From positions 434,001 through 498,000 of the forward strand of contig NZ_JBLWVT010000001.1 of NCBI RefSeq assembly GCF_048268305.1: a DNA stretch of 64,000 nucleotides, written 5' to 3'. This stretch comes from Pseudodonghicola sp048268305. Lineage in GTDB: Bacteria; Pseudomonadota; Alphaproteobacteria; Rhodobacterales; Rhodobacteraceae. Below, one piece after another: positions 1 to 8,277 of the stretch; the first letter of the stretch is position 1; the number at the start of each line of letters is the position of its first letter. Position numbers and translations under genes: made by a program. The notes under the pieces are model-generated. The model was not told the origin of the DNA. It saw only the letters and a list, made by a program, of their open reading frames with translations, and did no database searches.

Positions 1-85
1 TTGCTGTCTGGTCGGTGCATGTAACGCCCGGTCAAAACAGTTTTGTTGCCGCAGGGCAACGCCCTATTTGGTGCAAAACGCGATT

Positions 86-1228
86 TTAGGCAGATTTCTG
101 CGTGTTTTTCACACTGTACAGATAGAGACGCAACGGGCGTCCCGAGGCGCGTAGCAGTAGCGCGGCGAGCACGAGGCCGACCCCCGCCGGCAGGTAGAGC
201 AACCACCAGAGCCCCGGCTGGTTCACCACCACCGAGGTCGCCATGCCCCTGAGCCCCTCGAGCACCAGCAGGATGGCGAAAGCCGTCAGCGCCTGCGGCC
301 AGAGCCCGAAACGGGAAAATCCCCCCATCATCATCGCCGCATAGCCGACCAGGGGCACGGTGATCACGATCACGATCCAGGCCAGGCGTTCGTGCAGCTC
401 CTCGGCGATCTCGCCGACGGTATAGCCATCCTTGGCGGCAAGTGCGGCCCGGCCCGAGCTTGTCAGCAGCTCGATTGTGGGGACGCCGCGCAGGTTGCGC
501 TTGACCCCGTCGCGTCCGGTCGCGAGCGAGGTGATGTCGTAGGAGAAGTCTTCGAACAGCGTGGTGGATAGCGTCTTGGCCGCCGTGACATAGCGCATCG
601 CGATCCCCTGGACCATCACCAGGCTGATCTGATCATCGGTGGAGACCAGGAAGGCCCGCGCGGCGGTATAGGTGATCGGCCGGGCGGTGTCGCGGCGGTC
701 GGACAGGAAGACGTCGTGCAGGGTGCCGTCGCTGTCGATCTTGGCGATATAGAAGGTCACCCCCTTGGCGGGGTGCATGAAGCTGCCCTCGTTCAAGAGC
801 TGCGCCGTCAGGTCGCGGGTCACCTCGGCCTCGCGCAGGCCGAGCTGCTGGATCGAGGCAGGGCGCAGATAGGTGGTCAGCACCGCCATCATCAACGCTG
901 TGGCGATGCCGAAATAGAGCACCGGCCGCGCCAGCCGCAGCGGGCTGGAGCCGGTGGCGAGCATCACCGTCAGTTCACTGTCGCGGCTGAGCCGGTTGGT
1001 GGCATAGACAGCCGCACCGAAGGCGGCCATCGGCATCACCGTGCGGATCAGCGTCGGCAGTGACAGGGCGGTGAACTCCAGAAAGACCATCGCCGATTGG
1101 CCGCCACCAATCAGCTTGTCGAACAGGCTGACCGAACGCGAAATCCACAGCACGCCCACCAGCACCAGCAGGAAGAAGCCGAACAGCACCAGCAACTGGC
1201 GCAGGACATATCCGTCAAATCTGGACAT
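86..1228 (-). CDS. lptF: LptF, LPS export ABC transporter permease
   Basis: This 380-aa protein is a YjgP/YjgQ-family permease. LptF and LptG form the inner-membrane part of the LptB2FG complex, which extracts lipopolysaccharide and feeds it to the periplasmic Lpt bridge. Hydrophobic segments lie near residues 8-30, 45-75 and 100-120. A soluble beta-rich domain (about 130-270) follows, then three membrane segments close to the C-terminus, which is the family layout. The N-terminal pattern (YVLRQLLVLFGFF, NRLSRDSELTVMLATGSS) is that of alphaproteobacterial LptF rather than LptG. The usual partner lptG would lie downstream on this strand, left of the window edge, so the assignment to F rests on sequence pattern only. 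Confidence 0.9.
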   Translation of the reverse strand: MSRFDGYVLRQLLVLFGFFLLVLVGVLWISRSVSLFDKLIGGGQSAMVFLEFTALSLPTLIRTVMPMAAFGAAVYATNRLSRDSELTVMLATGSSPLRLARPVLYFGIATALMMAVLTTYLRPASIQQLGLREAEVTRDLTAQLLNEGSFMHPAKGVTFYIAKIDSDGTLHDVFLSDRRDTARPITYTAARAFLVSTDDQISLVMVQGIAMRYVTAAKTLSTTLFEDFSYDITSLATGRDGVKRNLRGVPTIELLTSSGRAALAAKDGYTVGEIAEELHERLAWIVIVITVPLVGYAAMMMGGFSRFGLWPQALTAFAILLVLEGLRGMATSVVVNQPGLWWLLYLPAGVGLVLAALLLRASGRPLRLYLYSVKNTQKSA

Positions 1229-1393
1229 TGGCGGTTTGATCTTCTCCGCGGGTCGGGGGGGGTAATGGCGCGGACCATATGGCAGTTGTGGGGCGGTTGG
1301 AACAGCTAAACGCCAGAACCCGCGTCCGGGGGCTGGACCGGGGCGGTTTTGTAGTAAAGGATCGCCGGACGATTGCTTGGGAGGAAGAGCGGG

Positions 1394-2989
1394 ATGGAGG
1401 CGGAGGCATTCGATTACATCATCGTCGGTGGTGGCAGCGCGGGCTGCGTGCTGGCCAATCGGCTGAGCGAGGATCCGATGGCGCGTGTGCTGCTGCTAGA
1501 GGCAGGCGGGCGCGACAATTACCACTGGATCCATATCCCGGTTGGCTATCTCTATTGCATCGGCAATCCGCGTACCGACTGGTGTTTCAAGACCCGGGCT
1601 GAGCCGGGGCTGAACGGCAGGTCGCTGGGCTATCCGCGCGGCAAGGTGCTGGGCGGCTGTTCCTCGATCAACGGGATGCTCTATCTGCGCGGCCAGGCGC
1701 GGGATTACGACACCTGGCGACAGATGGGTTGTACCGGCTGGGGCTGGGACGATGTTCTGCCCTATTTCCTGAAGTCCGAAGATCACTTCTCCGGCCGCTC
1801 GGCCAGCCATGGAACGGGGGGCGAATGGCGGGTCGAAAAGCAGCGGCTGCATTGGGATGTGCTCGACGACGTCGCCCGCGCCTTCGAGGCGGTGGGTATC
1901 CCGCATCGCGATGATTTCAACACCGGCGACAATTTCGGGGTGAATTACTTCGAGGTCAACCAACGCGCCGGCTGGCGCTGGAACACGGTCAAGGGCTTTC
2001 TCAACCCGGTCAAGGATCGGCCCAATCTGACCGTGCGCACCCATGCCCAATGCGCCCGGATCACCTTTGACGGCCGCCGCGCCACCGGGGTCGAGCTGAT
2101 CGGCGGCGAGAGGCTGCGCGCCCGGCGCGAGGTGATCCTGTCGGCCGGCGCCATCGGCTCGCCGCAGCTTCTCCAGCTGTCCGGGATCGGGCCCGGGGCG
2201 CTGTTGCAGAAACACGGGGTCGAGGTGCTGTGTGATTCCCCCGATGTGGGGCGCAATCTGCAGGACCACCTGCAATTGCGCTGCGCCTATAAGGTGACCG
2301 GGGCCAAGACGTTGAACACCCTGGCCGCGACCCTCTGGGGCAAGGCGAAGATCGGGATGGAATATGCGCTGTTCCGCTCTGGCCCGATGTCGATGGCGCC
2401 AAGCCAGTTGGGCGGCTTCGCCTATTCCGCGCCAGAGATCGAGACGCCGGATCTGGAATATCACGTGCAACCGCTGTCGCTGCCGGCCTTCGGGCAGGAT
2501 CTGGACGATTTTCCGGCGGTCACCGCCTCGGTCTGTCATCTGCGGCCCGACAGCCGTGGCCATGTCGAGATCACCTCGCCCGATCCCGCTGCTGCGCCGG
2601 AGATCGCGCCGAATTACCTCTCGGCGGAGACCGACAGGATCACCGCCGCCCGCGCCATCCGGCTGACCCGCAGGATCATGGCGGCCGAGCCGATGGCGAA
2701 ATATCGCCCCGAGGAATTCCGCCCCGGTCCCGGCTATGACAGCGATGACGATCTGATCCGCGCGGCGGGAGAGATCGGCACCACCATCTTCCACCCCGTC
2801 GGCACGGCGCGCATGGGCAGCGACCTGCGCGCCGTGGTGGCCCCTGATTGCCGGGTCAACGGCGTGCAGGGGCTGAGGGTGGTCGATGCCTCGGTGATGC
2901 CGCGGATCGTCTCGGGCAATACCAATTCCCCCACCATCATGATCGCCGAAAAGGTCGCCGCCATGATCCACGCCCATCGGGCGAGCTAG
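1394..2989 (+). CDS. GMC-family FAD oxidoreductase (choline/alcohol dehydrogenase-like)
   Basis: This 531-aa glucose-methanol-choline oxidoreductase oxidises an alcohol using bound FAD. The Rossmann FAD motif IIVGGGSAGC is at the N-terminus. The GMC signature is present as GKVLGGCSSINGM near residue 90, and the C-terminus keeps the family HPVGTARMG and GNTNSPTIMIAEK blocks with the catalytic His and Asn. I chose the ATG at 1394 because GGGAGG lies about 10 bases upstream; a TTG 21 bases earlier has no such site. It stands alone, convergent with the exporter gene that follows (4-bp overlap). No betaine genes adjoin it, so choline is not supported as the substrate. Confidence 0.9.
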   Translation: MEAEAFDYIIVGGGSAGCVLANRLSEDPMARVLLLEAGGRDNYHWIHIPVGYLYCIGNPRTDWCFKTRAEPGLNGRSLGYPRGKVLGGCSSINGMLYLRGQARDYDTWRQMGCTGWGWDDVLPYFLKSEDHFSGRSASHGTGGEWRVEKQRLHWDVLDDVARAFEAVGIPHRDDFNTGDNFGVNYFEVNQRAGWRWNTVKGFLNPVKDRPNLTVRTHAQCARITFDGRRATGVELIGGERLRARREVILSAGAIGSPQLLQLSGIGPGALLQKHGVEVLCDSPDVGRNLQDHLQLRCAYKVTGAKTLNTLAATLWGKAKIGMEYALFRSGPMSMAPSQLGGFAYSAPEIETPDLEYHVQPLSLPAFGQDLDDFPAVTASVCHLRPDSRGHVEITSPDPAAAPEIAPNYLSAETDRITAARAIRLTRRIMAAEPMAKYRPEEFRPGPGYDSDDDLIRAAGEIGTTIFHPVGTARMGSDLRAVVAPDCRVNGVQGLRVVDASVMPRIVSGNTNSPTIMIAEKVAAMIHAHRAS

Positions 2990-3861
2990 GCGGGCGCCCT
3001 GCGCGAGGCGGTGGCGGGGCGTGCCGCCCGCTGCCCCAGCCAGACCGATCCCAGCACCGCACCCACGCCGATCATCTGCAGCCCGCTCAGATCCTGTCCC
3101 AGGGCCAGCCAACCCAGCAGAACGGCGGTGACCGGGCTCATCATCCCGAGCATGGCGATCGCGGCGGGCTCGATCCGGGCGATGCCGCGGAACCACAGCA
3201 GATAGGTCAGCGCCGCGCCGATCAGCCCGAGATAGAGCAGCCCTCCCAGGGCGCGGGCATCGGGCATCGGCATCATCGGCTCGGCGATCAGCGCCACCGG
3301 CACCAGCAGCAGCCCGCCGGCCGTCAGTTGCCAGGCGGTGAAGGTCAGGGGCGGCACCGGCGGTTGCCACTTGCGGCTGAAGACGGTGCCCGCGGCCATC
3401 GAGACGGCGCCGCCAAGCCCCGCCGCCACCCCGAGGGGATCAAGCGCCGCATTCGGCCCCAGCACCAGAAGCGCGACGCCGCCCAGTCCGGCGAGGGCGG
3501 CCAGGACCGACAGCGGGCGGATTTGGCTTCCCAGCGCCAGCCGCGCCAGCAGCAGCACGATCAGCGGCTGCGTCGCCCCCAGCGTTGCCGCCACCCCGCC
3601 CGGCAACCGGTAGGCAGAGATGAACAGAAGTACCCAGAAAATGGCGAAGTTGAAGGCGCCGAGCAGCAGCACCCGCCCGAGCCAGGCGCGGGGCGGCAAT
3701 TGCCGCACAAGGAGCAGAAGCAGCAGCCCCGCCGGCAGCGCCCGCAGGACCGACAGGGTGATCGGAAAGCCCTGCGGCAGGAATTCCGTGGTGACGAAAT
3801 AGGTGGAGCCCCAGATCGCAGGGGCGAGCGCGGTCAGGATCAGATCGGCGGGACGGGACAT
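2986..3861 (-). CDS. DMT-superfamily EamA exporter
   Basis: This 291-aa integral membrane protein has two EamA repeats of about five helices each, the usual ten-helix drug/metabolite transporter fold. The start is set by AAGGAG six bases before the ATG at 3861. The N-terminus (ILTALAPAIWGSTYFVTTEFLP) is typical of EamA proteins annotated as amino-acid or metabolite exporters. It is the last of three co-directional genes (LysR, wrbA, this gene) and starts 53 bp after wrbA. Its 3' end overlaps the convergent GMC gene by 4 bp. The substrate cannot be told from sequence. Confidence 0.85.
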   Translation of the reverse strand: MSRPADLILTALAPAIWGSTYFVTTEFLPQGFPITLSVLRALPAGLLLLLLVRQLPPRAWLGRVLLLGAFNFAIFWVLLFISAYRLPGGVAATLGATQPLIVLLLARLALGSQIRPLSVLAALAGLGGVALLVLGPNAALDPLGVAAGLGGAVSMAAGTVFSRKWQPPVPPLTFTAWQLTAGGLLLVPVALIAEPMMPMPDARALGGLLYLGLIGAALTYLLWFRGIARIEPAAIAMLGMMSPVTAVLLGWLALGQDLSGLQMIGVGAVLGSVWLGQRAARPATASRRAPA

Positions 3862-3881
3862 ATCGGTTTCTCCTTCGGGAC

Positions 3882-3907
3882 GGGGCGTGCGCGCGCGCGC
3901 GCGCCCC
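3882..3907. repeat. (GC)8 tract inside a GC hairpin
   Basis: Positions 3889-3904 are eight uninterrupted GC dinucleotides. They are flanked by GGGGCG (3882-3887) and CGCCCC (3902-3907), which can pair. The tract occupies most of the 53-bp space between wrbA and the EamA gene. Alternating GC is known to favour left-handed DNA and replication slippage; any role here is inference. Confidence 0.6.
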
Positions 3908-3914
3908 GGGTCAT

Positions 3915-4547
3915 TCAGGCGGCCTTGCTCTCGGCGCGCAGGTCGGCGCCGGCGGCAAGCTGCGCGGCAAGCTCGGCCACATGGCGGCCCTGGAAGCGGG
4001 CGCCGGCCAGATCGGTCGGGGTCGGCTGCAACGACCCGTCGCCCCCGGCCACGGTGCCGGCGCCATAGGGGGAGCCGCCGACCACCTCGTCCATCCGGGT
4101 CTGGCCGGCGAAGGTATAGGGCAGGCCAGCCACCAGCATGCCGAAATGCATCAGCGGCACCTGGCTGGTCAGTACCGCCGCCTCGTGCCCGCCGTGCTGC
4201 GATCCGGTCGAGGTGAAGACCGCGCCCAGCTTGCCCACCAGGGCGTTCTGCGCCCAAAGCCCGCCGGCCATGTCGAGGAATTGCTTCATCTGCGCCGCCA
4301 TGGTGCCGAAGCGGGTGGGGGTGCCGAAGATGATGGCGTCGTAGTCGGGCAGCATCGCAACTGTCGCCTCCGGCGTGTCGTCGTCGATATATCCGGCGGC
4401 CTCGCGCACCGGCTGCGGCACGGTTTCGGGGATGCGCCGGAGATCGACCTGAACGCCGGCGACCGATCGCGCGCCCTCCGCCTCGGCCTCGGCCATCTGG
4501 CGGATATGGCCGTAGCTGGAATAATAAAGGATCAGAACTCGGGTCAT
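3915..4547 (-). CDS. wrbA: NAD(P)H:quinone oxidoreductase, WrbA type
   Basis: This 210-aa flavodoxin-fold enzyme makes two-electron reductions of quinones with FMN and NAD(P)H, avoiding semiquinone radicals. The FMN phosphate loop YYSSYGHIRQMA is at the N-terminus. FGTPTRFGTMAAQMKQFLD and TSTGSQHGGHE are the WrbA-specific FMN and active-site blocks, and SPYGAGTVAG follows near residue 165. The start at 4547 has AGGAAA about six bases upstream and matches the usual WrbA length. A LysR gene lies 95 bp upstream in the same direction and may control it. Confidence 0.95.
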   Translation of the reverse strand: MTRVLILYYSSYGHIRQMAEAEAEGARSVAGVQVDLRRIPETVPQPVREAAGYIDDDTPEATVAMLPDYDAIIFGTPTRFGTMAAQMKQFLDMAGGLWAQNALVGKLGAVFTSTGSQHGGHEAAVLTSQVPLMHFGMLVAGLPYTFAGQTRMDEVVGGSPYGAGTVAGGDGSLQPTPTDLAGARFQGRHVAELAAQLAAGADLRAESKAA

Positions 4548-4642
4548 CGGAATTTCCTGCACAAGGGGTCTCTGGCGCGGACCATGCCTTGAGCCGCCGC
4601 CGGGAATAACCGGGCCGGGCGCAAATCAGTCTTTACGCTGGT

Positions 4643-5545
4643 TCAGGAATGGTCGGGGTCCGGCCGCAGGGCCGCTTGCAGGAAATCGAGAAAGGCCGTG
4701 GTCTTGGCATCGGCGCTGAGCCGCGAGGCGGTGACCGCATAGATATGGCGGGGCGGGCGTTCGTATTCTGGCAGCACCGGCACCAGATCGCCGCGCCGCA
4801 GCAGATCGGCGGTCATGAAATCGGGCAGCGATCCGATGCCGAGGCCAGCGACCAGCATGTCGCGCAGGATCAGGCTCGACCCGATCAGATGGCGCGAATT
4901 GAGCGTAACCATGGTGGTGCCCTCGGGCCCGGTCAGCGCCCATTGGCCGGTATGGGTGGAATGCAGGAACTCAAGCGTATCATGCCCGGCCAGATCCGCC
5001 GGGCTGCGCGGCACTCCCCGGGTCGCAAGATAGGCGGGCGCGGCGAACAACCCCTGCCGAACCCGGGCCAGACGGCGGGCCAGCAGGCCGGAATCGGGCA
5101 GGTCGGGGCGGATGCGGATCGACAGATCAAAGCCGCCCTCGATCATGTCGATCACCCGATCCTCAAGCGTCAGGGTCAGATCGACCTCGGGATAGCGTTC
5201 CAGAAACCGGGGCAGCAGCGGCGCCAGCAGGGTGGTGCCGAAGGAGTGCGGCGCATTGACCCTGAGCCGGCCGGCCACCGTTCCGGCGCCGGCGCGGACC
5301 CGATCCTCCATCGCCGTGACGCGGTCAAGGATGCCGCGCGCCTCGTCGTAATAGAGCCGCCCGTGATCGGTCAGCGCCATGCTGCGGGTGGTGCGGGTGA
5401 GCAGGACGCAGCCGAGGCTTTCCTCAAGCAGCTTCACGTCGCGGCTGATCAGGGCGGCCGAGACGCCCAGATCCTCTGCCGCGCGGGCAAAGCTGCCGCG
5501 TTCGACGATCCGGCAGAAGGCCTTCATGACCGAGAGCCTGTCCAT
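4643..5545 (-). CDS. LysR-family transcriptional regulator
   Basis: This 300-aa protein has the LysR N-terminal winged helix (residues 1-60, FARAAEDLGVSAALISRDVKLLEESLG) and a periplasmic-binding-protein-like effector domain from about residue 90. It resembles the LysR group next to quinone reductases and exporters (CrgA/DsdC-like type). GGGAGG six bases before the ATG supports the start. It is co-directional with wrbA and the EamA gene downstream, the likely targets. The effector is unknown. Confidence 0.9.
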   Translation of the reverse strand: MDRLSVMKAFCRIVERGSFARAAEDLGVSAALISRDVKLLEESLGCVLLTRTTRSMALTDHGRLYYDEARGILDRVTAMEDRVRAGAGTVAGRLRVNAPHSFGTTLLAPLLPRFLERYPEVDLTLTLEDRVIDMIEGGFDLSIRIRPDLPDSGLLARRLARVRQGLFAAPAYLATRGVPRSPADLAGHDTLEFLHSTHTGQWALTGPEGTTMVTLNSRHLIGSSLILRDMLVAGLGIGSLPDFMTADLLRRGDLVPVLPEYERPPRHIYAVTASRLSADAKTTAFLDFLQAALRPDPDHS

Positions 5546-5611
5546 GGCTGCCCTCCCGTAGTGGTGATGCCTGCGGCCCGCTAGCAGTTTTCGCGGCGGC
5601 GGGCGAGGGGG

Positions 5612-6445
5612 TTAGCGATACTCTGCCTCGGCCCGCATCGCCAGCGCGCCCTCGGGATTGGCCGCCCAGACCTCGGCCGTCTCGGTCTCCACCCGGGCGC
5701 GGAGCGTGAAGGGGGCGGTGTCGAACAAGGGGCTGATGGCGCGAAAGGCGAAGCGCGCCAGATCGCGGTGACCTGCCCGGCGCGCCAGATCGGCCAGCAG
5801 GGTGGCGGTGAGCGGGCCATGGAAGACGAGACCGGGATAGCCCTCGACCTCGCGGCAATAGTCGATGTCGTAATGGATGCGGTGGCCGTTGAAGGTGGCG
5901 GCGGAATAGCGAAACAGCATGACCGCGCTGGGGGTGATCCGCTCCTCGATCTTGGCCGGATCGGCCTGCGGCGGGGTGGCGGCCGGGGTGCCCGGCGCCG
6001 GATTCTCGCGATAGACGATATCGTGTTCCTCAATCAGCCGAACCTCTCCGGCGACGGCAAAGCGGTGTTCCACCGTCACGAAGCAGAGCGCGCCGCTCCG
6101 TCCCGATTTCTCCGCCACGTCGAGGATGCGGGAGGTCTTGGTCACCCGCTCCCCCAGCCTGAGATCGCCGGGAAACTGGAACCGCCCGCCGGCCCACATG
6201 CGGCGCGGCAGCGGCACCGGCGGCAGGAAACCGCCGCGCGCCGGATGCCCGTCGCGACCGAGGCCGGAGAGCGGCGCGAACTGCGGGAAGTAAGCCCAGT
6301 GCCAGAGCGGCGGCAGCGCCGCGCCATCGGTCAGCGGATCGACGCCCGGCAGGATCGAGCGCAGCTCAAGCGCCGGGCGCGGGATGAGGATATCCTCCTG
6401 CACCTCTTCCCGGCCGATCCAGTCGGTAAGCGGGGGATTGGTCAT
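5612..6445 (-). CDS. HTD2/MaoC-like enoyl-CoA hydratase (mesaconyl-C4-CoA hydratase family)
   Basis: This 277-aa protein has an N-terminal FAS1-like dehydratase domain (to about residue 140) and a C-terminal hot-dog domain. The family block GRDGHPARGGFLPPVPLPRRMWAGG and the hydratase motif RYSAATFNGHRIHYD are intact; the latter holds the Asp/His pair expected for hydration of an enoyl-CoA. Related proteins are annotated as mesaconyl-C4-CoA or itaconyl-CoA hydratases. It lies 21 bp after the EctA-like gene on the same strand, but no CoA ligase, CoA transferase or lyase is near, so the substrate is open. Confidence 0.8.
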   Translation of the reverse strand: MTNPPLTDWIGREEVQEDILIPRPALELRSILPGVDPLTDGAALPPLWHWAYFPQFAPLSGLGRDGHPARGGFLPPVPLPRRMWAGGRFQFPGDLRLGERVTKTSRILDVAEKSGRSGALCFVTVEHRFAVAGEVRLIEEHDIVYRENPAPGTPAATPPQADPAKIEERITPSAVMLFRYSAATFNGHRIHYDIDYCREVEGYPGLVFHGPLTATLLADLARRAGHRDLARFAFRAISPLFDTAPFTLRARVETETAEVWAANPEGALAMRAEAEYR

Positions 6446-6466
6446 GTTCAGTCTCCTGATCCGGTC

Positions 6467-6955
6467 TCAGGCCAGCGTGATGGTGATCCGGTCCTCTGAC
6501 GGATGAAGGCCGGCCAGATGGGCATCGCTGTCGATATAGGGCTCTGTGCTCAGCGTCGCGTTGCGGCGGCGGGCAAACCCTTGGAGCATCGCGCGAGAGG
6601 CGTCGTTCGTCGGCGTGACGGTGGCCTGAATCTGGCGCACCCCGGCGCAGAACGGGCGGTCAAGAAGCGCCTCCAGCATCCGGCCGCCCAGACCCATGCC
6701 GCGGGCCGCGGGCGCCACCGCCACTTGCCAGACGAACAGCGTGTCCGGCGCGCCCGGCATCAGATAGGCGGAAATCCAGCCGCCGATCTCTCCGCTCGCT
6801 TCGGCGATCACGCAGGTGTCGCGGAAATGATCGCTCTGCAAGAGGTTGCAGTACATCGAGTTCTCGTCGAGCGGCTTGCAGGCCCGGATCAGCGCCCAGA
6901 CCGCGCTGCCGTCTTTTCCGGTCGGCATGCGCAGGGTGATCTCGGGGCTGGGCAT
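6467..6955 (-). CDS. ectA: EctA-like L-2,4-diaminobutyrate N-acetyltransferase
   Basis: This 162-aa GNAT protein matches EctA, which acetylates L-2,4-diaminobutyrate in ectoine synthesis. Diagnostic blocks are PLDENSMYCNLL (substrate pocket), the near-invariant APDTLFVWQVAV, and VTPTNDASRAML (the usual VTPxNxAS). The acetyl-CoA loop APAARGMGLGGRML lies between them. The start at 6955 has AAAGGA seven bases upstream. It is slightly shorter than typical EctA. ectB, ectC and the aspartokinase that normally follow are absent; the neighbours are arsJ upstream (62 bp) and a hydratase downstream. It could serve another diamine, but the sequence is closer to EctA than to general GNATs. Confidence 0.82.
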   Translation of the reverse strand: MPSPEITLRMPTGKDGSAVWALIRACKPLDENSMYCNLLQSDHFRDTCVIAEASGEIGGWISAYLMPGAPDTLFVWQVAVAPAARGMGLGGRMLEALLDRPFCAGVRQIQATVTPTNDASRAMLQGFARRRNATLSTEPYIDSDAHLAGLHPSEDRITITLA

Positions 6956-7017
6956 CGGCGGTTCCTTTGCGGTTTCGCGGGCCAGCCTAGCGGCTGATCC
7001 GTGAACTGCAACCGGGG

Positions 7018-8277
7018 CTATGCCCTGAGCCGCCCGGCGCCAAGCGCGCTGAGCCCCACCAGCAGGGCCGCGGTGCCCAGGCAGGCGGGCAGCCCGCCGA
7101 TCTGATAGCTGAGGCCGGACAGCAGCGTGCCCAGCAGCCGTCCCGCCGCATTGGCCATGTAATAGAACCCCACATCCATGGTGACGCGGCTGTCTTCGGT
7201 AAAGGCGAGGATCAGATAGGAATGCAGCGCCGAGTTCACCGCGAAGACGGCGCCGAAGGCCAGCAGCCCCAGCACCAGCAGCCCCGTCAGCCAGGGAGAG
7301 GGCGCCCCGGCCAGCCCGGCGGCCAGTGCCAGCACCAGCGGGATCGGCAGCAGGATCAGCGCCCAGTGCCGCGCGGCGGCGACCATCGCGGCCTCCCCCC
7401 GCGCGCGGGCGCGCAGGAGCTTCGGGGCGCTCGCCTGTACCGCGCCGTAAAGGATGATCCAGCCGGCCATGAAGCTGCCGATCAGGAAGAAGGCGGCGCG
7501 ATTGCCGGCCTCGGACCCGTCCGACAGCACGGCATAGAAATAGATCGGGATGCCGACCACGAACCACACGTCCCGTGCGCCGAAGAGGAAGAGGCGCGAA
7601 AAGCTCAGCCAGTTGATGTTGCGGTTCTTCGAGAAGACCTCGCGGAACTTGGCATCCTTGCGGCCGGCGGGCAGGCCGGCGGGCATGCCGATCAGCACCG
7701 CGACCAGGATCAGCGCCAGCACCAGCGCCATGCCCCAGAGCGCGGCATTGAAACCGGCCAGCGCCAGCAGCGCTGCCCCCAGCAGAAAGCCGAAGCCCTT
7801 GACCGCGTTCTTCGAACCGGTCAGCAGCGCCACCCAGCGGAACAGCGCGCCGTCACCCTTGGGCGCCAGCAGCTTGACCGCCGACTTTGCGCTCATCTTC
7901 GCCAGATCCTTGGCAACGCCCGAGGCGCCCTGAACCGCCATCACGAAGACCACCGAAAGACCCACCGACCAGCCGGGATCAAGCCGCGTCAGCGCCACCA
8001 GCGCCGCCACCTGCAGGGCGAGCCCGGCATAAAGCGTGGTGGTCAACCCGAAGCGCGCCGCGATCCAGCCCGCCGACAGGTTGGTGATCACGCCGGCGAC
8101 CTCGTAGAGGACGAAGAGATAGGCCAGTTGCACCGGGGAAAACCCCAGCCCGTGGAAATGCAGCAGCACCAGCATCCTCAGCGCGCCATCGCTGAGCATG
8201 AAGGCCCAATAGGCCGCCGTCACCGCGATATAGGCGGCAAGCCCCCGGTCGGCGCGCCCCGAGGGGGCAGCGGTCAC
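7018..8277 (-). CDS. arsJ: ArsJ, organoarsenical (1-arseno-3-phosphoglycerate) efflux permease
   Basis: This 419-aa major-facilitator protein has about 12 membrane segments. ArsJ exports 1-arseno-3-phosphoglycerate, which breaks down outside the cell to arsenate. It follows the arsenic-associated GAPDH gene directly, the known arsJ-gapdh pairing. The conserved cytoplasmic loop with KDLAKMSAKSAVK and FSKNRNINWLSFSRLFLFGARDVWFV is characteristic of ArsJ. I chose the GTG at 8277 because it overlaps the GAPDH stop as GTGA, giving translational coupling; a longer frame reaching 8331 would run inside the GAPDH gene. Confidence 0.92.
   Translation of the reverse strand: MTAAPSGRADRGLAAYIAVTAAYWAFMLSDGALRMLVLLHFHGLGFSPVQLAYLFVLYEVAGVITNLSAGWIAARFGLTTTLYAGLALQVAALVALTRLDPGWSVGLSVVFVMAVQGASGVAKDLAKMSAKSAVKLLAPKGDGALFRWVALLTGSKNAVKGFGFLLGAALLALAGFNAALWGMALVLALILVAVLIGMPAGLPAGRKDAKFREVFSKNRNINWLSFSRLFLFGARDVWFVVGIPIYFYAVLSDGSEAGNRAAFFLIGSFMAGWIILYGAVQASAPKLLRARARGEAAMVAAARHWALILLPIPLVLALAAGLAGAPSPWLTGLLVLGLLAFGAVFAVNSALHSYLILAFTEDSRVTMDVGFYYMANAAGRLLGTLLSGLSYQIGGLPACLGTAALLVGLSALGAGRLRA

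Noticed and set aside
1394..2989. Choline dehydrogenase (betA) as the name of the GMC gene
   Set aside because: GMC enzymes of many substrates share these motifs, and no betaine aldehyde dehydrogenase, betI or choline transporter is nearby.
1496..3370. A long antisense frame opposite the GMC gene
   Set aside because: Antisense to a well-conserved enzyme, no ribosome site, Ala/Gly/Arg-rich sequence without homology.
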